Below, piece after piece: positions 1 through 7,711 of a stretch of 40,436 nucleotides of DNA. A model generated the notes under the pieces. It was given only the letters and a program-made list of their open reading frames with translations. It did no database searches and had not been told where the DNA came from. Source of the DNA: Lachnospiraceae bacterium (GTDB lineage Bacteria; Bacillota; Clostridia; Lachnospirales; Lachnospiraceae). The translations under genes were made by a program, and so were the position numbers. How positions within the stretch are numbered: position 1 is the stretch's first letter; each line of letters starts with the position of its first letter. The stretch lies in assembly GCA_017453865.1 (NCBI GenBank), contig JAFTEC010000012.1, positions 1-40,436 of the forward strand, read 5' to 3'.

Positions 1-126
1 GGCACTCTGCCTCAAAAAGAGCGCTTTCGGCTCGTGCCGCCGCATTTCGGCGCAAAACTGCAGTCGTTCGCTATCGATCTGACTTGCACATTCCGTATGG
101 AGATCCGGGGCAAGCCCTGCACTTCC

Positions 127-462
127 CTACTCCACGATTTCCCCGTCCTTCCATATCCGGTCCAGATCATAAAAGGCCCTGCTCTCCCTGTCAAAGATAT
201 GTACGATCACATCCCCGTAATCCATAAGGATCCAGCTGCTGTCCCTGTTGCCCTCGGTATTCCTATGTGTGGCACCCGCCTTGAAAAGCGCTTCTCCCAC
301 AGCCTCCTCCATAGCATCCAGCTGGTTACTGTTGTTTCCGGTCGCAATAACAAAAAAATCGGCAAAGTCAGAGATCTTACTGATGTCGATGATCCTGACA
401 TCTTCCCCCTTTTTGTTTTCAAGGGCTGCCGCAGCAGCCTTCGCTATATCAAGATTTTGCAT
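127..462 (-). CDS. rsfS: Ribosomal silencing factor RsfS (Iojap/YbeB family)
   Basis: A 111-residue RsfS protein. Family members bind ribosomal protein L14 on the 50S subunit and block subunit joining when nutrients are scarce. The sequence carries the family core: the DISKISDFADFFVIATGNN stretch near residues 23-41 and the DYGDVIVHIFD segment near residues 84-94. The frame stays open upstream, but the ATG at 462 is chosen because an AAAGGAG ribosome site lies about 13 bases before it and the protein then begins as in relatives (MQNLDIAKAAA). The start overlaps the end of yqeK by 14 bases, which suggests translational coupling. It is the last gene seen of the rplU-to-rsfS operon; the 126 bases beyond it hold no convincing gene. 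Confidence 0.95.
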   Translation of the reverse strand: MQNLDIAKAAAAALENKKGEDVRIIDISKISDFADFFVIATGNNSNQLDAMEEAVGEALFKAGATHRNTEGNRDSSWILMDYGDVIVHIFDRESRAFYDLDRIWKDGEIVE

Positions 463-1018
463 AGTAGTCGTAGGTCTCCTTTGTGGTGGGATCAACGGGT
501 CTTGATCCCTTTGATAAGTAGTCAAGGGTATCGATAAGTATCCTTCTGACCGCGAGATCGATATCCGTAAAGGCAAGCTCCCGGATATCCGTAAGGCCCG
601 GCGCCTCATTCCGGTTTAATTCGATGTAATCGGCAGTAAAAATGATCTTTTCGACAAGGCTCATTCCGGGGCGCCCTGTAGTATGGTATCTAACGGCATT
701 AATGATATCCTTATCCTTTATACCGAAATCGTGTTCGGCGATATAAGCCCCGAGCTTCGCGTGGAGCAGGTAAGGCGCCTTCTTTTCGACCTCATTAAGG
801 GCGATCTTATATTTTTTACAAAGAGCATACTTTTCATCATTGGAAATATTTTTTGCACAGTCGTGCAGAAGCCCTGCGGTAAAGAGCCTCTCCGGATCCT
901 CGCGGTAGCGCATGGCAAGGGCTGCCGCAGTATAGGCGACCCCAAGGGTATGCTGGTACCTCTCATTGTCAAGAAGCTTCTTTATCTTTTTTTTGATTGC
1001 CTTATTATTACTGTTCAT
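449..1018 (-). CDS. yqeK: HD-domain phosphohydrolase, YqeK family (probable Ap4A hydrolase)
   Basis: A 189-residue HD-superfamily protein. YqeK enzymes of Gram-positive bacteria cleave diadenosine tetraphosphate symmetrically to two ADP, with a di-iron centre (family knowledge). Visible metal-binding landmarks are an early His at residue 23 (QHTLGV), the HD pair in GLLHDCAKN near residues 50-58, a second His cluster in LLHAKLGAYIAEHDFG near residues 84-99, the YHTTGRPGMS loop and FTADYIE. It overlaps the end of nadD by 11 bases and the start of rsfS by 14 bases. The nadD-yqeK-rsfS order is the usual Firmicutes order. Residues and length fit the family well. Confidence 0.93.
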   Translation of the reverse strand: MNSNNKAIKKKIKKLLDNERYQHTLGVAYTAAALAMRYREDPERLFTAGLLHDCAKNISNDEKYALCKKYKIALNEVEKKAPYLLHAKLGAYIAEHDFGIKDKDIINAVRYHTTGRPGMSLVEKIIFTADYIELNRNEAPGLTDIRELAFTDIDLAVRRILIDTLDYLSKGSRPVDPTTKETYDYYAKS

Positions 1019-1613
1019 ATAAGTGCTGTTCGTAAATAAACCTTCTGACCGCTTCCGGAACGTAGTACCTGACCGAGCGGCCGTTTTTAATAAGCTCCCT
1101 TATCATAGAAGAAGAGATATCAATATTCGTGGTATGCAGTAGCTCTATTTTAGCATCATAATGCTCTTTATAAAAATCAATATCCTTATTAAGCTCCGAA
1201 AGGCCCTCATTATTCCTGACGGAGGTGATAACGGTGCAGCCCGAAAATATCCGCTCGGGAGTCACCCATTTCTTCATCTCGTGAAGCGCATCCGCTCCCG
1301 TGATAAAGAAAAGAGCGTCATCAGGATACAGGGAATTAAGCTCCTCTATCGTATCCGCGGTGTAGGTATTGCCCCCGCGCCTTATCTCCATATCCGACAC
1401 GGAAAAGGAGGGATTATCGGAAACCGCAAGTCGTGCCATCAAAAGCCTTACCTCCGCCTCCGGCATCTTCATATCCTTCTTTAAATAAGAATTGCCGCTT
1501 GGCATAATAAGTACCTGATCCAGCTTAAATTCCGATAAGGCCTGTTCAGCTATGATAAGGTGGCCGAAATGTATGGGATTAAAGGTTCCGCCAAGGATTC
1601 CGATCTTCTTCAT
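1008..1613 (-). CDS. nadD: Nicotinate-nucleotide adenylyltransferase
   Basis: A 201-residue enzyme that joins nicotinate mononucleotide and ATP to make deamido-NAD in the NAD pathway. The nucleotidyltransferase signature is clear: GGTFNPIHFGH at residues 8-18 holds the HxGH-type ATP-binding motif, and ISSSMIRE near residues 166-173 is the second conserved motif (ISSTxIR in relatives). The FFITGADAL segment near residues 102-110 is also typical. The start lies 8 bases after the obgE stop, and the ribosome site before it is weak, which suggests coupling to obgE translation. Confidence 0.95.
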   Translation of the reverse strand: MKKIGILGGTFNPIHFGHLIIAEQALSEFKLDQVLIMPSGNSYLKKDMKMPEAEVRLLMARLAVSDNPSFSVSDMEIRRGGNTYTADTIEELNSLYPDDALFFITGADALHEMKKWVTPERIFSGCTVITSVRNNEGLSELNKDIDFYKEHYDAKIELLHTTNIDISSSMIRELIKNGRSVRYYVPEAVRRFIYEQHLYEQ

Positions 1614-1621
1614 TAAACGCT

Positions 1622-2929
1622 CTAATTCTCGTAGTAATCAAACTGGAAGCCGTAGATCTTAACAGTATCCCCTTCGTTGATGCCAAGGTCCTTAAGCTTA
1701 TCCAGCGCTCCGATATCCCGCATAAAGTTCTGGAAGAACATAAAGCCCTTCTCGGAATCGAGATTCGTGTAGCCCAGCATCTTTTCGATACGGGGTCCCT
1801 CGATAACATAATAATCCTCTTTCTCATCAAAGCTTACCGTAAAAGGAAGCTCCTCCGCAATATGCTCCATGGGGTCATACTCTGTCTCATAGACCGTAAC
1901 GCTCATGTCGGTCTTTGAAAGCATATCCTTAACGGCATAGATAAGCTCCCTTACTCCCTGCCGTGTAGCAGCGGAAATCGGAAAGACCCTTATGCCCTTC
2001 GGCTCGAATTCCTTTTTAATTCGTTCAACAGGATCCTCCTTACCCTCTAAGGTCTGAATAACATCCACCTTATTCGCGGCGATTATCTGAGGCTTAAGAG
2101 AAAGATCCACATTAAAGGATGCAAGCTCCTTATTTATCGCATAAATATCGTCAACGGGATCCCGTCCCTCGGTTCCTGCGGCATCCACCATATGGATAAG
2201 GATATGGCAGCGTTCGATATGGCGTAAGAATTCGTGGCCTAAGCCCACGCCCTCGGAGGCTCCCTCGATAAGCCCCGGAATGTCCGCAAGCACAAAGCCA
2301 CCCTCGCCGTCTTTAAGATCCACGACTCCAAGGAAGGGATGGAGGGTTGTAAAGGGGTAGCCTGCGATCTCCGGTTTCGCATTGGTCACCGCGGAAATAA
2401 GGGTTGATTTTCCGGCGTTCGGAAAACCCACAAGTCCCACATCAGCGATACTTTTAAGCTCGAGGATAACCTCGGCCTCTACACCGTCCTGACCGGGCTT
2501 CGCATACTTCGGAGCCTGCATGGTGGAGGTGGCATAGTGCTGGTTTCCGTTTCCGCCGCGGCCTCCCCGTAGAACCGTAACGGTGCTGTTTTCGCCGGAC
2601 ATATCTACGATCACCTTATTTGTCCTGCTGTCACGGACAATGGTGCCCTCGGGAACCTTAAGGATAAGATCCTTCCCGTTCTTCCCATGCATCCTTTTCC
2701 CGGCGCCGTTTTTCCCGTTTTCGGCAGCAAACTTTCGTTTATAGCGGTAGTCGGAAAGGGTGTTCATTCCCTTATCGACCGTAAAGATGACGCTGCCGCC
2801 GTTTCCGCCGTCGCCTCCGTCGGGGCCGCCGTTAGCCACGTACTTTTCCCTGCGGAAGGATACGCAGCCGTCGCCGCCCTTTCCGGATCTTATTATTATT
2901 GTGGTCTTGTCCTTAAATGCCATAATCAC
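1622..2929 (-). CDS. obgE: Obg-family GTPase ObgE
   Basis: A 435-residue GTPase needed for late 50S ribosome assembly and linked to stress and cell-cycle control in the family. Three parts are visible: the glycine-rich Obg fold (about residues 3-160, with GGPDGGDGGNGG and RGGRGGNGN), a GTPase domain (G1 GFPNAGKST near 168-176, G3 DIPGLIEGA near 215, G4 NKVD near 286), and the C-terminal OCT domain from about residue 355. The first codon is GTG. It lies 9 bases after a GGGGA ribosome site, while the ATG two codons later is 15 bases away, so GTG is preferred. A hairpin sits between rpmA and this gene. Confidence 0.96.
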   Translation of the reverse strand: MIMAFKDKTTIIIRSGKGGDGCVSFRREKYVANGGPDGGDGGNGGSVIFTVDKGMNTLSDYRYKRKFAAENGKNGAGKRMHGKNGKDLILKVPEGTIVRDSRTNKVIVDMSGENSTVTVLRGGRGGNGNQHYATSTMQAPKYAKPGQDGVEAEVILELKSIADVGLVGFPNAGKSTLISAVTNAKPEIAGYPFTTLHPFLGVVDLKDGEGGFVLADIPGLIEGASEGVGLGHEFLRHIERCHILIHMVDAAGTEGRDPVDDIYAINKELASFNVDLSLKPQIIAANKVDVIQTLEGKEDPVERIKKEFEPKGIRVFPISAATRQGVRELIYAVKDMLSKTDMSVTVYETEYDPMEHIAEELPFTVSFDEKEDYYVIEGPRIEKMLGYTNLDSEKGFMFFQNFMRDIGALDKLKDLGINEGDTVKIYGFQFDYYEN

Positions 2930-2955
2930 ATCAGGGGATCCCCGTTAAAATGAAA

Positions 2956-2977
2956 GGCTCCGGGAAAAACCGGAGCC
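2956..2977 (-). terminator. Hairpin between rpmA and obgE, possible attenuating terminator
   Basis: A perfect 8-bp stem (GGCTCCGG with CCGGAGCC) around a 6-base loop. On the minus strand it is followed by TTTCATTTTAA, an interrupted U-tract. It lies just after rpmA inside the operon, so it may give partial termination and lower obgE expression relative to the ribosomal proteins (inference). Confidence 0.55.
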
Positions 2978-3000
2978 AATAATATCAATACAGCTTAAAC

Positions 3001-3300
3001 TTACTCGGCCTTTGCTTCAACCTCGTAAACGCTTGCCTGCTTTAAGTATCTGCCCTTTCTCTCGAAACGGAGAACGCCGTCAACCTTTGCATAAAGGGTA
3101 TCATCTCCGCCCCTTCCGACATTCTTTCCGGCATGGATATGGGTTCCGCGCTGTCTGTATATGATGTTTCCGGCTAAAACAAACTGTCCGTCCGCCCTCT
3201 TGGCGCCGAGCCTCTTTGACTCGGAATCACGTCCGTTCTTTGTGGAACCGACTCCCTTTTTGTGGGCGAAGAACTGAAGGTTAAGATTTAACATAGCCAT
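3001..3300 (-). CDS. rpmA: 50S ribosomal protein L27 with cleavable N-terminal extension
   Basis: A 99-residue L27, a component of the large subunit near the peptidyl-transferase centre. The start of the protein is [16 protein letters not shown]. The NLQFF segment before AHKKG is the extension typical of Firmicutes and related groups, removed after FF by the protease Prp, whose gene is directly upstream here. Mature L27 would begin [16 protein letters not shown] strong AAAGGAGG ribosome site lies 4 bases before the first ATG; the second ATG (codon 3) is also possible. Order rplU-prp-rpmA is standard. Confidence 0.97.
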   Translation of the reverse strand: MAMLNLNLQFFAHKKGVGSTKNGRDSESKRLGAKRADGQFVLAGNIIYRQRGTHIHAGKNVGRGGDDTLYAKVDGVLRFERKGRYLKQASVYEVEAKAE

Positions 3301-3311
3301 AATTCCTCCTT

Positions 3312-3650
3312 TTACTGCCTTTCTTCCGTGAGCTTCAGATACTCACTTCCGTAATTTCTTTCGCTGTCTCTCAATCCGTGATACATGCTTTCCAAAAGCA
3401 GTGCTGCCTTTTCGGAAGGAGGGATCTTAAATTCACAGCTTATCTCCCCCTTTTCCTCATCCGATAAAACCTCCATATTTGCCGCATCCTCCGGCAGCAG
3501 CCGGTCAATGGAATTTATGGTGTTTATCACGAGCATTGACACTGCGGCACAGACCACATCAGTTCCCTTGTCCGCATATCCCGCATGTCCGCTGCAGCTG
3601 AAGCCTGTGATACAGCCCTTTTCTGCTCTTCTCAGCTTAAAATGAATCAC
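3312..3650 (-). CDS. prp: Ribosomal-processing cysteine protease Prp
   Basis: A 112-residue protein of the Prp (YsxB) family, the protease that trims the N-terminal extension of L27. The catalytic pair expected from the family is present: His22 in [13 protein letters not shown] and Cys34 in TDVVCAAVS. It starts 3 bases after the rplU stop with AAAAGGTG as ribosome site and ends just before rpmA, so protease and substrate are made from one message. Length and motif positions match characterised relatives. Confidence 0.94.
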   Translation of the reverse strand: MIHFKLRRAEKGCITGFSCSGHAGYADKGTDVVCAAVSMLVINTINSIDRLLPEDAANMEVLSDEEKGEISCEFKIPPSEKAALLLESMYHGLRDSERNYGSEYLKLTEERQ

Positions 3651-3653
3651 CTT

Positions 3654-3959
3654 TTATGCGTTGATCTTGTCGATCTGTACCTTGGTATACTGCTGCCTGT
3701 GGCCGTTCTTCTTGTGATAGCCTGACTTCCTCTTATAACGGTAAACAACGACCTTCTTGCCCTTAACCTGATCAAGGACCTTCCCTGATACAGATGCGCT
3801 CTTCACGTCGTCGCCAACCTTTAAGGAATCACCGCCAACAGCCTTAACATCGTCGAAAGTAACAGCACTGTCCTTCTCAAGGGGAAGCTTCTCAACGAGA
3901 ATAACGTCGCCCTCCTGAACCTTATACTGTTTTCCGCCTGTTGCAATGATAGCGTACAT
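3654..3959 (-). CDS. rplU: 50S ribosomal protein L21
   Basis: A 101-residue L21. It begins [14 protein letters not shown] and carries the basic C-terminal stretch with [19 protein letters not shown], the L21 signature. The reading frame is open further upstream, but the ATG at 3959 is preceded by a strong GGAGG site (bases 3965-3969) and gives the standard N-terminus. First gene of the rplU-prp-rpmA-obgE-nadD-yqeK-rsfS operon, with its own promoter and an approximately 105-base leader. Confidence 0.97.
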   Translation of the reverse strand: MYAIIATGGKQYKVQEGDVILVEKLPLEKDSAVTFDDVKAVGGDSLKVGDDVKSASVSGKVLDQVKGKKVVVYRYKRKSGYHKKNGHRQQYTKVQIDKINA

Positions 3960-4064
3960 AGGACACCTCCTGTCTTCTAAGGATCGCTGGGTTTTCCCGG
4001 TGATCGTCCGGTCTGTACCGGCCAATACTTTGATACCTTCCCAAGCGGCTCGCTACCCGCAAGC
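3960..4064 (-). promoter_or_regulatory. Structured leader of the rplU operon (possible L21 leader)
   Basis: The message start inferred from the promoter leaves about 105 untranslated bases before rplU. They contain GC-rich inverted repeats: GCGG...CCGC near 4041-4060 and CCGG...CCGG near 4009-4023. Firmicutes L21 operons often have an autoregulatory L21 leader RNA (known family), so that is the leading guess. The match to the published consensus could not be tested. Confidence 0.4.
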
Positions 4065-4070
4065 TTTGAT

Positions 4071-4100
4071 AGAATATCATAATTCCCATATTTCTGTCAA
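4071..4100 (-). promoter_or_regulatory. Sigma-A promoter of the rplU operon
   Basis: On the minus strand, a perfect -35 TTGACA (4095-4100), an 18-base spacer and -10 TATTCT (4071-4076). It lies between the end of pta and rplU, so the ribosomal operon does not depend on pta transcription. Confidence 0.75.
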
Positions 4101-4115
4101 TACGGAAAAATATGC

Positions 4116-5153
4116 TTACCTTTCCTTTTCGCCCGCGATCTGTGCCTGAACAGCGGTGATCGCGATGACACCCTCCACATCATGTGTGTTACAGCCGCGG
4201 GAGAGATCGTTTACGGGCTTTGAAAGTCCTTGGAGAAGCGGACCGTAGGCGTCGGCCTTTCCGAGGCGCTGAACCAGCTTGTAGCCGATATTACCTGCGT
4301 CCAGATTCGGGAAAATAAGCACATTTGCGTGCCCTGCCACATCGGAATCCGGAGCCTTGCTCTCCGCTACCTCCGGAACTATGGCCGCATCCGTCTGCAG
4401 CTCTCCGTCAAGTATGAGTCCGGGGTATTTTTCATGGGCGATCTTAACCGCATTTCTGACCTTATCAACCAGCTCATGCTTAGCCGAGCCCTTGGTGGAA
4501 TGTGAAAGCATCGCAACCTTCGGCTGTGCTCCGACAAGAGCCTTGAAGGAATTGGCGCTGGTACGGGCGATGATGGCGAGCTCCTCGGAGGTGGGATCCT
4601 GATTTAGGCCGCAGTCACCGAATACGAAGGTGCCGTTTTCTCCCATATCGCAGTCGGGTACGCACATTACAAAGAAGCCCGAAACCATCTCGACTCCCGG
4701 TGCTGTCCGTAAGATCTGCAGTGCGGGACGAAGGGTATCTGCCGTAGCGTGGCAGGCTCCCGCAACCATTCCGTCCGCATCAGAGTTTTTTACCATCATG
4801 ATACCGTAGGTAAGATAGTCGTTTCGGAGTATCTCATCGGCCTTTTCCTTAGTCATGCCCTTATGTGCCCTGAGTTCCACAAGCTTGTCCCTGTATTCCT
4901 CAAACCTTTGATCGGTCAGGGGATTTACGAAATCAATGTCCGAAATATCCACACGGAGCTTCTTTGCCTTTTCGGCAACCTCATTTTCATCCCCGACCAT
5001 CACGATCTTTGCGATATTGTCTCTCATGGCCCAGGTTGCTGCCCTTATGACCCTCTTATCGTTTGATTCGGGAAGGACTATTGTCTTAATATCCTTTGAT
5101 GCCCTGTCAAAAATCTTTGCAATAAACTGATTGACCTTGTCTGATGCTTCCAT
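4116..5153 (-). CDS. pta: Phosphate acetyltransferase
   Basis: A 345-residue phosphotransacetylase of the short form, without an N-terminal regulatory DRTGG domain. It converts acetyl-CoA and phosphate to acetyl phosphate, the first step of the Pta-AckA route to acetate and ATP. Family landmarks are TIVLPESNDKRVIRAA near residues 24-39, DADGMVAGACHATADTLRPALQ near 124-145, and the C-terminal NVLIFPNLDAGNIGYKLVQRL. The ATG has AGAAAGGA upstream. No acetate kinase gene lies beside it, unlike the pta-ackA pair of many Clostridia. Upstream are two strong hairpins. Confidence 0.96.
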   Translation of the reverse strand: MEASDKVNQFIAKIFDRASKDIKTIVLPESNDKRVIRAATWAMRDNIAKIVMVGDENEVAEKAKKLRVDISDIDFVNPLTDQRFEEYRDKLVELRAHKGMTKEKADEILRNDYLTYGIMMVKNSDADGMVAGACHATADTLRPALQILRTAPGVEMVSGFFVMCVPDCDMGENGTFVFGDCGLNQDPTSEELAIIARTSANSFKALVGAQPKVAMLSHSTKGSAKHELVDKVRNAVKIAHEKYPGLILDGELQTDAAIVPEVAESKAPDSDVAGHANVLIFPNLDAGNIGYKLVQRLGKADAYGPLLQGLSKPVNDLSRGCNTHDVEGVIAITAVQAQIAGEKER

Positions 5154-5242
5154 TTTCTCTGTTCCTTTCTAATGTATTTGTAACTATTCAGTACAGCCCG
5201 AAGCACCTGCTGCTGAGGGCGTATGAAAAACTTGGCATTTTG

Positions 5243-5327
5243 GCATTCGGTCCATCGCACGAAGTGCGATTTTTATTGGCCGAATGCGCCGTATCTATTC
5301 AGAATCCGGAGGGTTCTGAATAGATAC
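5243..5327. repeat. Two adjacent strong hairpins upstream of pta
   Basis: Hairpin one (5243-5287): outer arms GCATTCGG and CCGAATGC enclose a perfect 7-bp inner stem ATCGCAC-gaa-GTGCGAT, which on the plus strand is followed at once by TTTTATT. Hairpin two (5291-5327): perfect 14-bp arms GTATCTATTCAGAA and TTCTGAATAGATAC around 9 bases. Together they fill much of the pta 5' region. On the plus strand the inner stem looks like an intrinsic terminator, yet no plus-strand gene precedes it. They may end transcripts from the subtilase side or form a structured RNA or repeat. Confidence 0.6.
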
Positions 5328-5349
5328 ATGTATTTTTATATGATCCCGT

Positions 5350-5372
5350 GTCACCCTAAGACGAAGGATCTT
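5350..5372 (+). repeat. Probable diverged copy of the dispersed palindromic repeat
   Basis: GTCACCCTAAG followed by ACGAAGGATCTT resembles the clearer copies at 23541 and 26812 (GTCATTCTGAG...GAAGAATCTTT). It lies between the small gene ending at 5384 and the pta hairpins. Confidence 0.4.
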
Positions 5373-5383
5373 CCTCACGTTCC

Positions 5384-5557
5384 TCACGGCATTATGACAT
5401 ACCTTGTGATCCCGCAGTTCTCCCTGTAAACTCTTTTCCAGAGCTTCCAGATATATTTCTGTGAAATATACCTTCTCTTTATCTTACTGACATCAATGAG
5501 GGCGGAAACCTCCATAAAGAGCTCCCTCGCAAGCTCCGTCTCAAATTCTCTTTCCAT
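5384..5557 (-). CDS. Possible small protein downstream of the subtilase
   Basis: A 57-residue open frame starting MEREFETELARELF and ending RYVIMP. It begins 63 bases after the subtilase stop with a GGAG site 7 bases before the ATG at 5557; another ATG lies two codons upstream. The protein is charged and aromatic (KYIWKLWKRVYREN), without a signal peptide or membrane segment, and no family is recognised. Translation start, codon choice and position in the same direction make it plausible. The short length and lack of known relatives keep confidence low. Confidence 0.45.
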   Translation of the reverse strand: MEREFETELARELFMEVSALIDVSKIKRRYISQKYIWKLWKRVYRENCGITRYVIMP

Positions 5558-5620
5558 ATTCATACTCCGATTTTCCCCCTGTAAGCTGTAAGCGGTAAGA
5601 TTCCCCGTGTAAAGCCCTGA

Positions 5621-7693
5621 TCACGAAACCCTGAGCTTTATCGTAAACCGCTTATTCGATCCGTCAAGAAGCTTATATTTGACGGTTACGGTACTCCCGG
5701 ATCTTTCCGGTGTGATGACCAGAGGATCCCCGTTTGTATCGTATTTGTCCACCCTTACTTTTTTCAGGTCGCCTTTTGGGATCATAGTATCATATACAAA
5801 CCTTCCGTCTGCAAGATTGCTGTTTTCACTCAGGTCTTCAGTGAGTTTCTTTCTGCTTTTTTCATAATATACTCCGACAGAATTATCCGAAAGTGCTGCA
5901 TAGGGATTCGCGATCTTCACAGCCTGCCCGCTCTTGACGCTCTTATCGGTCTTTCCGAGTATCTTCATATCCCCCCTCAGAAGCCCCATCTTCTTTACGG
6001 TTTCATGGATCTTAAGGTAATAAAATAGTTTATCGCTTCCGACCGTGGCAGTGATTATGACCCGGTCTCCGTCATCGCCTGAAGTACATTTCAGCTTTCC
6101 TTTTTTAATACTGACCTTATCGGGGTCACTGCTGGTCCAGACTGCGGACTTTGTGAGACTCTTGTTGCTTATCTTACCGTCGGAGTCTCCTATCATAAGC
6201 TTGAAGCTCTTTTTTTCACTGATATAGCCTGAAAGCATCGAACCGTAGTGTCCGGCCGGATCCACAAGAGAAAAAGACGGATGAAGATTATAGCTCTTTG
6301 AAAGATTTACCGCAGCATCTGCCTGCACCATCCCGTAGAGCTCCCTGTCATCGTAGCTGTACTCCTTACCGTCACTTGTGATCTCAAGTATGGTTCTTAT
6401 AATATCAAAACGTCCACCGGTCCTTTCCTTCATAAAATCCGGATTGGAGCTAAGGCAGAGAGCAGCAACCGCCGACACCATCGGCGTCGCCTGGGAGGTG
6501 CCGGAACTAAGTCCGTAATAATTCTTCCTGCTGTCACCTTTAAGACTGGCCGACCTCCTGGAGGTGTATATATAGCTGGAGCGTATCGACTCTCCCGGTG
6601 CAACGATATCCACCCAGTCTCCGTAATTCGAGAATTCTGCGAGCATCCCGTTTTTGGTGCTTGCACCAACAGAGATACAATGCTCATATGCCGCGGGATA
6701 ATGCTCTGTATCGGTGCCGTCGTTTCCTGCTGCCGCAATACATATTATACCCTTGTCATAAGCTTCATCAATAAGAGTGGCAAGAGACGCGGAATTTCCC
6801 GCAGACCCTATACTCATGCTGATGATATCTGCATTTCTGTCAATAGCCATCCTTATTCCGACAGCGATATTCTTTACACTGAATTGTCTCTCCTTAGTGA
6901 TCTGTATGGAGTCTATACTGACTCCGGGAGCAACACCGAATCCGCCCTTTCCGTTATCCTTTGTGGCAGCTATTATACCTATAACATGGGTTCCATGTCC
7001 CAGGTTGTAATCACAGCCACTGTACTTTGTATCCACCTCGGCTCCGTTATAGCTTGCAAGTTCGGGGATCCACAGCTTTTCGATATATCCCGGACTATTC
7101 TTATCGGTAGTATTAAGATCCTCATGTTCCATATTTATGCCGCTGTCCAGGACTGCTATTTTTACCCCGTTTCCGGAGGTCGTCTTATGTGCTGCCCCGT
7201 CCTTAATGAGCGTGTGATAATACTGTTCAGCTGCCAGAGGATCGCTTGAATCTTCCCCTGTATCAAAGAGCTCCGCAGTGTAATTTGGCTCCACAAGGGT
7301 TGAAACCGAGGCAAGAGAAGCAGCATTATTAAGAGCCTCCGCAGTGCTCTCCTTAAACCTAAGGGTGGCAACACCGTAGTCGAAGCCCGTAAGATCCGCA
7401 TCATACTCCTTTGCAACCTGCTCTGCCTCCGAAAGTGTTCCGGCAAGGAATATGCCCTCCCCGTCCACATAATCCTCACCCGGCGTAAGAGACGAAAGCT
7501 CCGAAGCCTCTTTCCTGAGCTCGGATGCTATTGAAGCCTCCTCCGATGCCGCAGCATCCCTAACCTCCGATACCGCAGCCTGAGCCTCTGATACCGAAGC
7601 CCGGTCACCCGCATAAGCATTGACAGCCGGAAGCACCAGTGCGAGACTTAAAAGTACTGCAAGTTTATTTCTGTATTTATTAAATAGACCCAT
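5621..7693 (-). CDS. Secreted subtilisin-like serine protease (peptidase S8)
   Basis: A 690-residue secreted subtilase. A signal peptide (about residues 1-28, ending LPAVNAYAG) is followed by an Ala/Glu/Ser-rich segment and an inhibitor-like propeptide (about 75-140). In the catalytic domain (about 150-460) the triad is complete: Asp183 in VLDSG, His233 in GHGTH and Ser400 in GTSQATPM, with oxyanion Asn324 in AAGND. The last 190 residues look like a bacterial Ig-like domain (WTSSDPDKVSIKKGKL) plus a beta-rich tail. It starts 18 bases after trmD with a GAGAGAGGA ribosome site, so it may be read from the trmD operon. In many Firmicutes rplS occupies this place. The physiological target cannot be told from sequence. 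Confidence 0.93.
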   Translation of the reverse strand: MGLFNKYRNKLAVLLSLALVLPAVNAYAGDRASVSEAQAAVSEVRDAAASEEASIASELRKEASELSSLTPGEDYVDGEGIFLAGTLSEAEQVAKEYDADLTGFDYGVATLRFKESTAEALNNAASLASVSTLVEPNYTAELFDTGEDSSDPLAAEQYYHTLIKDGAAHKTTSGNGVKIAVLDSGINMEHEDLNTTDKNSPGYIEKLWIPELASYNGAEVDTKYSGCDYNLGHGTHVIGIIAATKDNGKGGFGVAPGVSIDSIQITKERQFSVKNIAVGIRMAIDRNADIISMSIGSAGNSASLATLIDEAYDKGIICIAAAGNDGTDTEHYPAAYEHCISVGASTKNGMLAEFSNYGDWVDIVAPGESIRSSYIYTSRRSASLKGDSRKNYYGLSSGTSQATPMVSAVAALCLSSNPDFMKERTGGRFDIIRTILEITSDGKEYSYDDRELYGMVQADAAVNLSKSYNLHPSFSLVDPAGHYGSMLSGYISEKKSFKLMIGDSDGKISNKSLTKSAVWTSSDPDKVSIKKGKLKCTSGDDGDRVIITATVGSDKLFYYLKIHETVKKMGLLRGDMKILGKTDKSVKSGQAVKIANPYAALSDNSVGVYYEKSRKKLTEDLSENSNLADGRFVYDTMIPKGDLKKVRVDKYDTNGDPLVITPERSGSTVTVKYKLLDGSNKRFTIKLRVS

Positions 7694-7711
7694 AAATCCT
7701 CTCTCCGTTTA

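Noticed and set aside
1..43. Possible start of a further minus-strand gene (MRRHEPKALF) and a weak GAGC/GCTC hairpin
   Set aside because: No ribosome site before the ATG, too little sequence, and the stem is only four base pairs.
34..537. A 167-residue plus-strand open frame at the left edge
   Set aside because: It covers rsfS and the end of yqeK antisense; both real genes have clear family motifs.
5223..5429. A 68-residue plus-strand open frame
   Set aside because: It runs through the two hairpins and a repeat copy with no ribosome site; base-paired arms force its composition.
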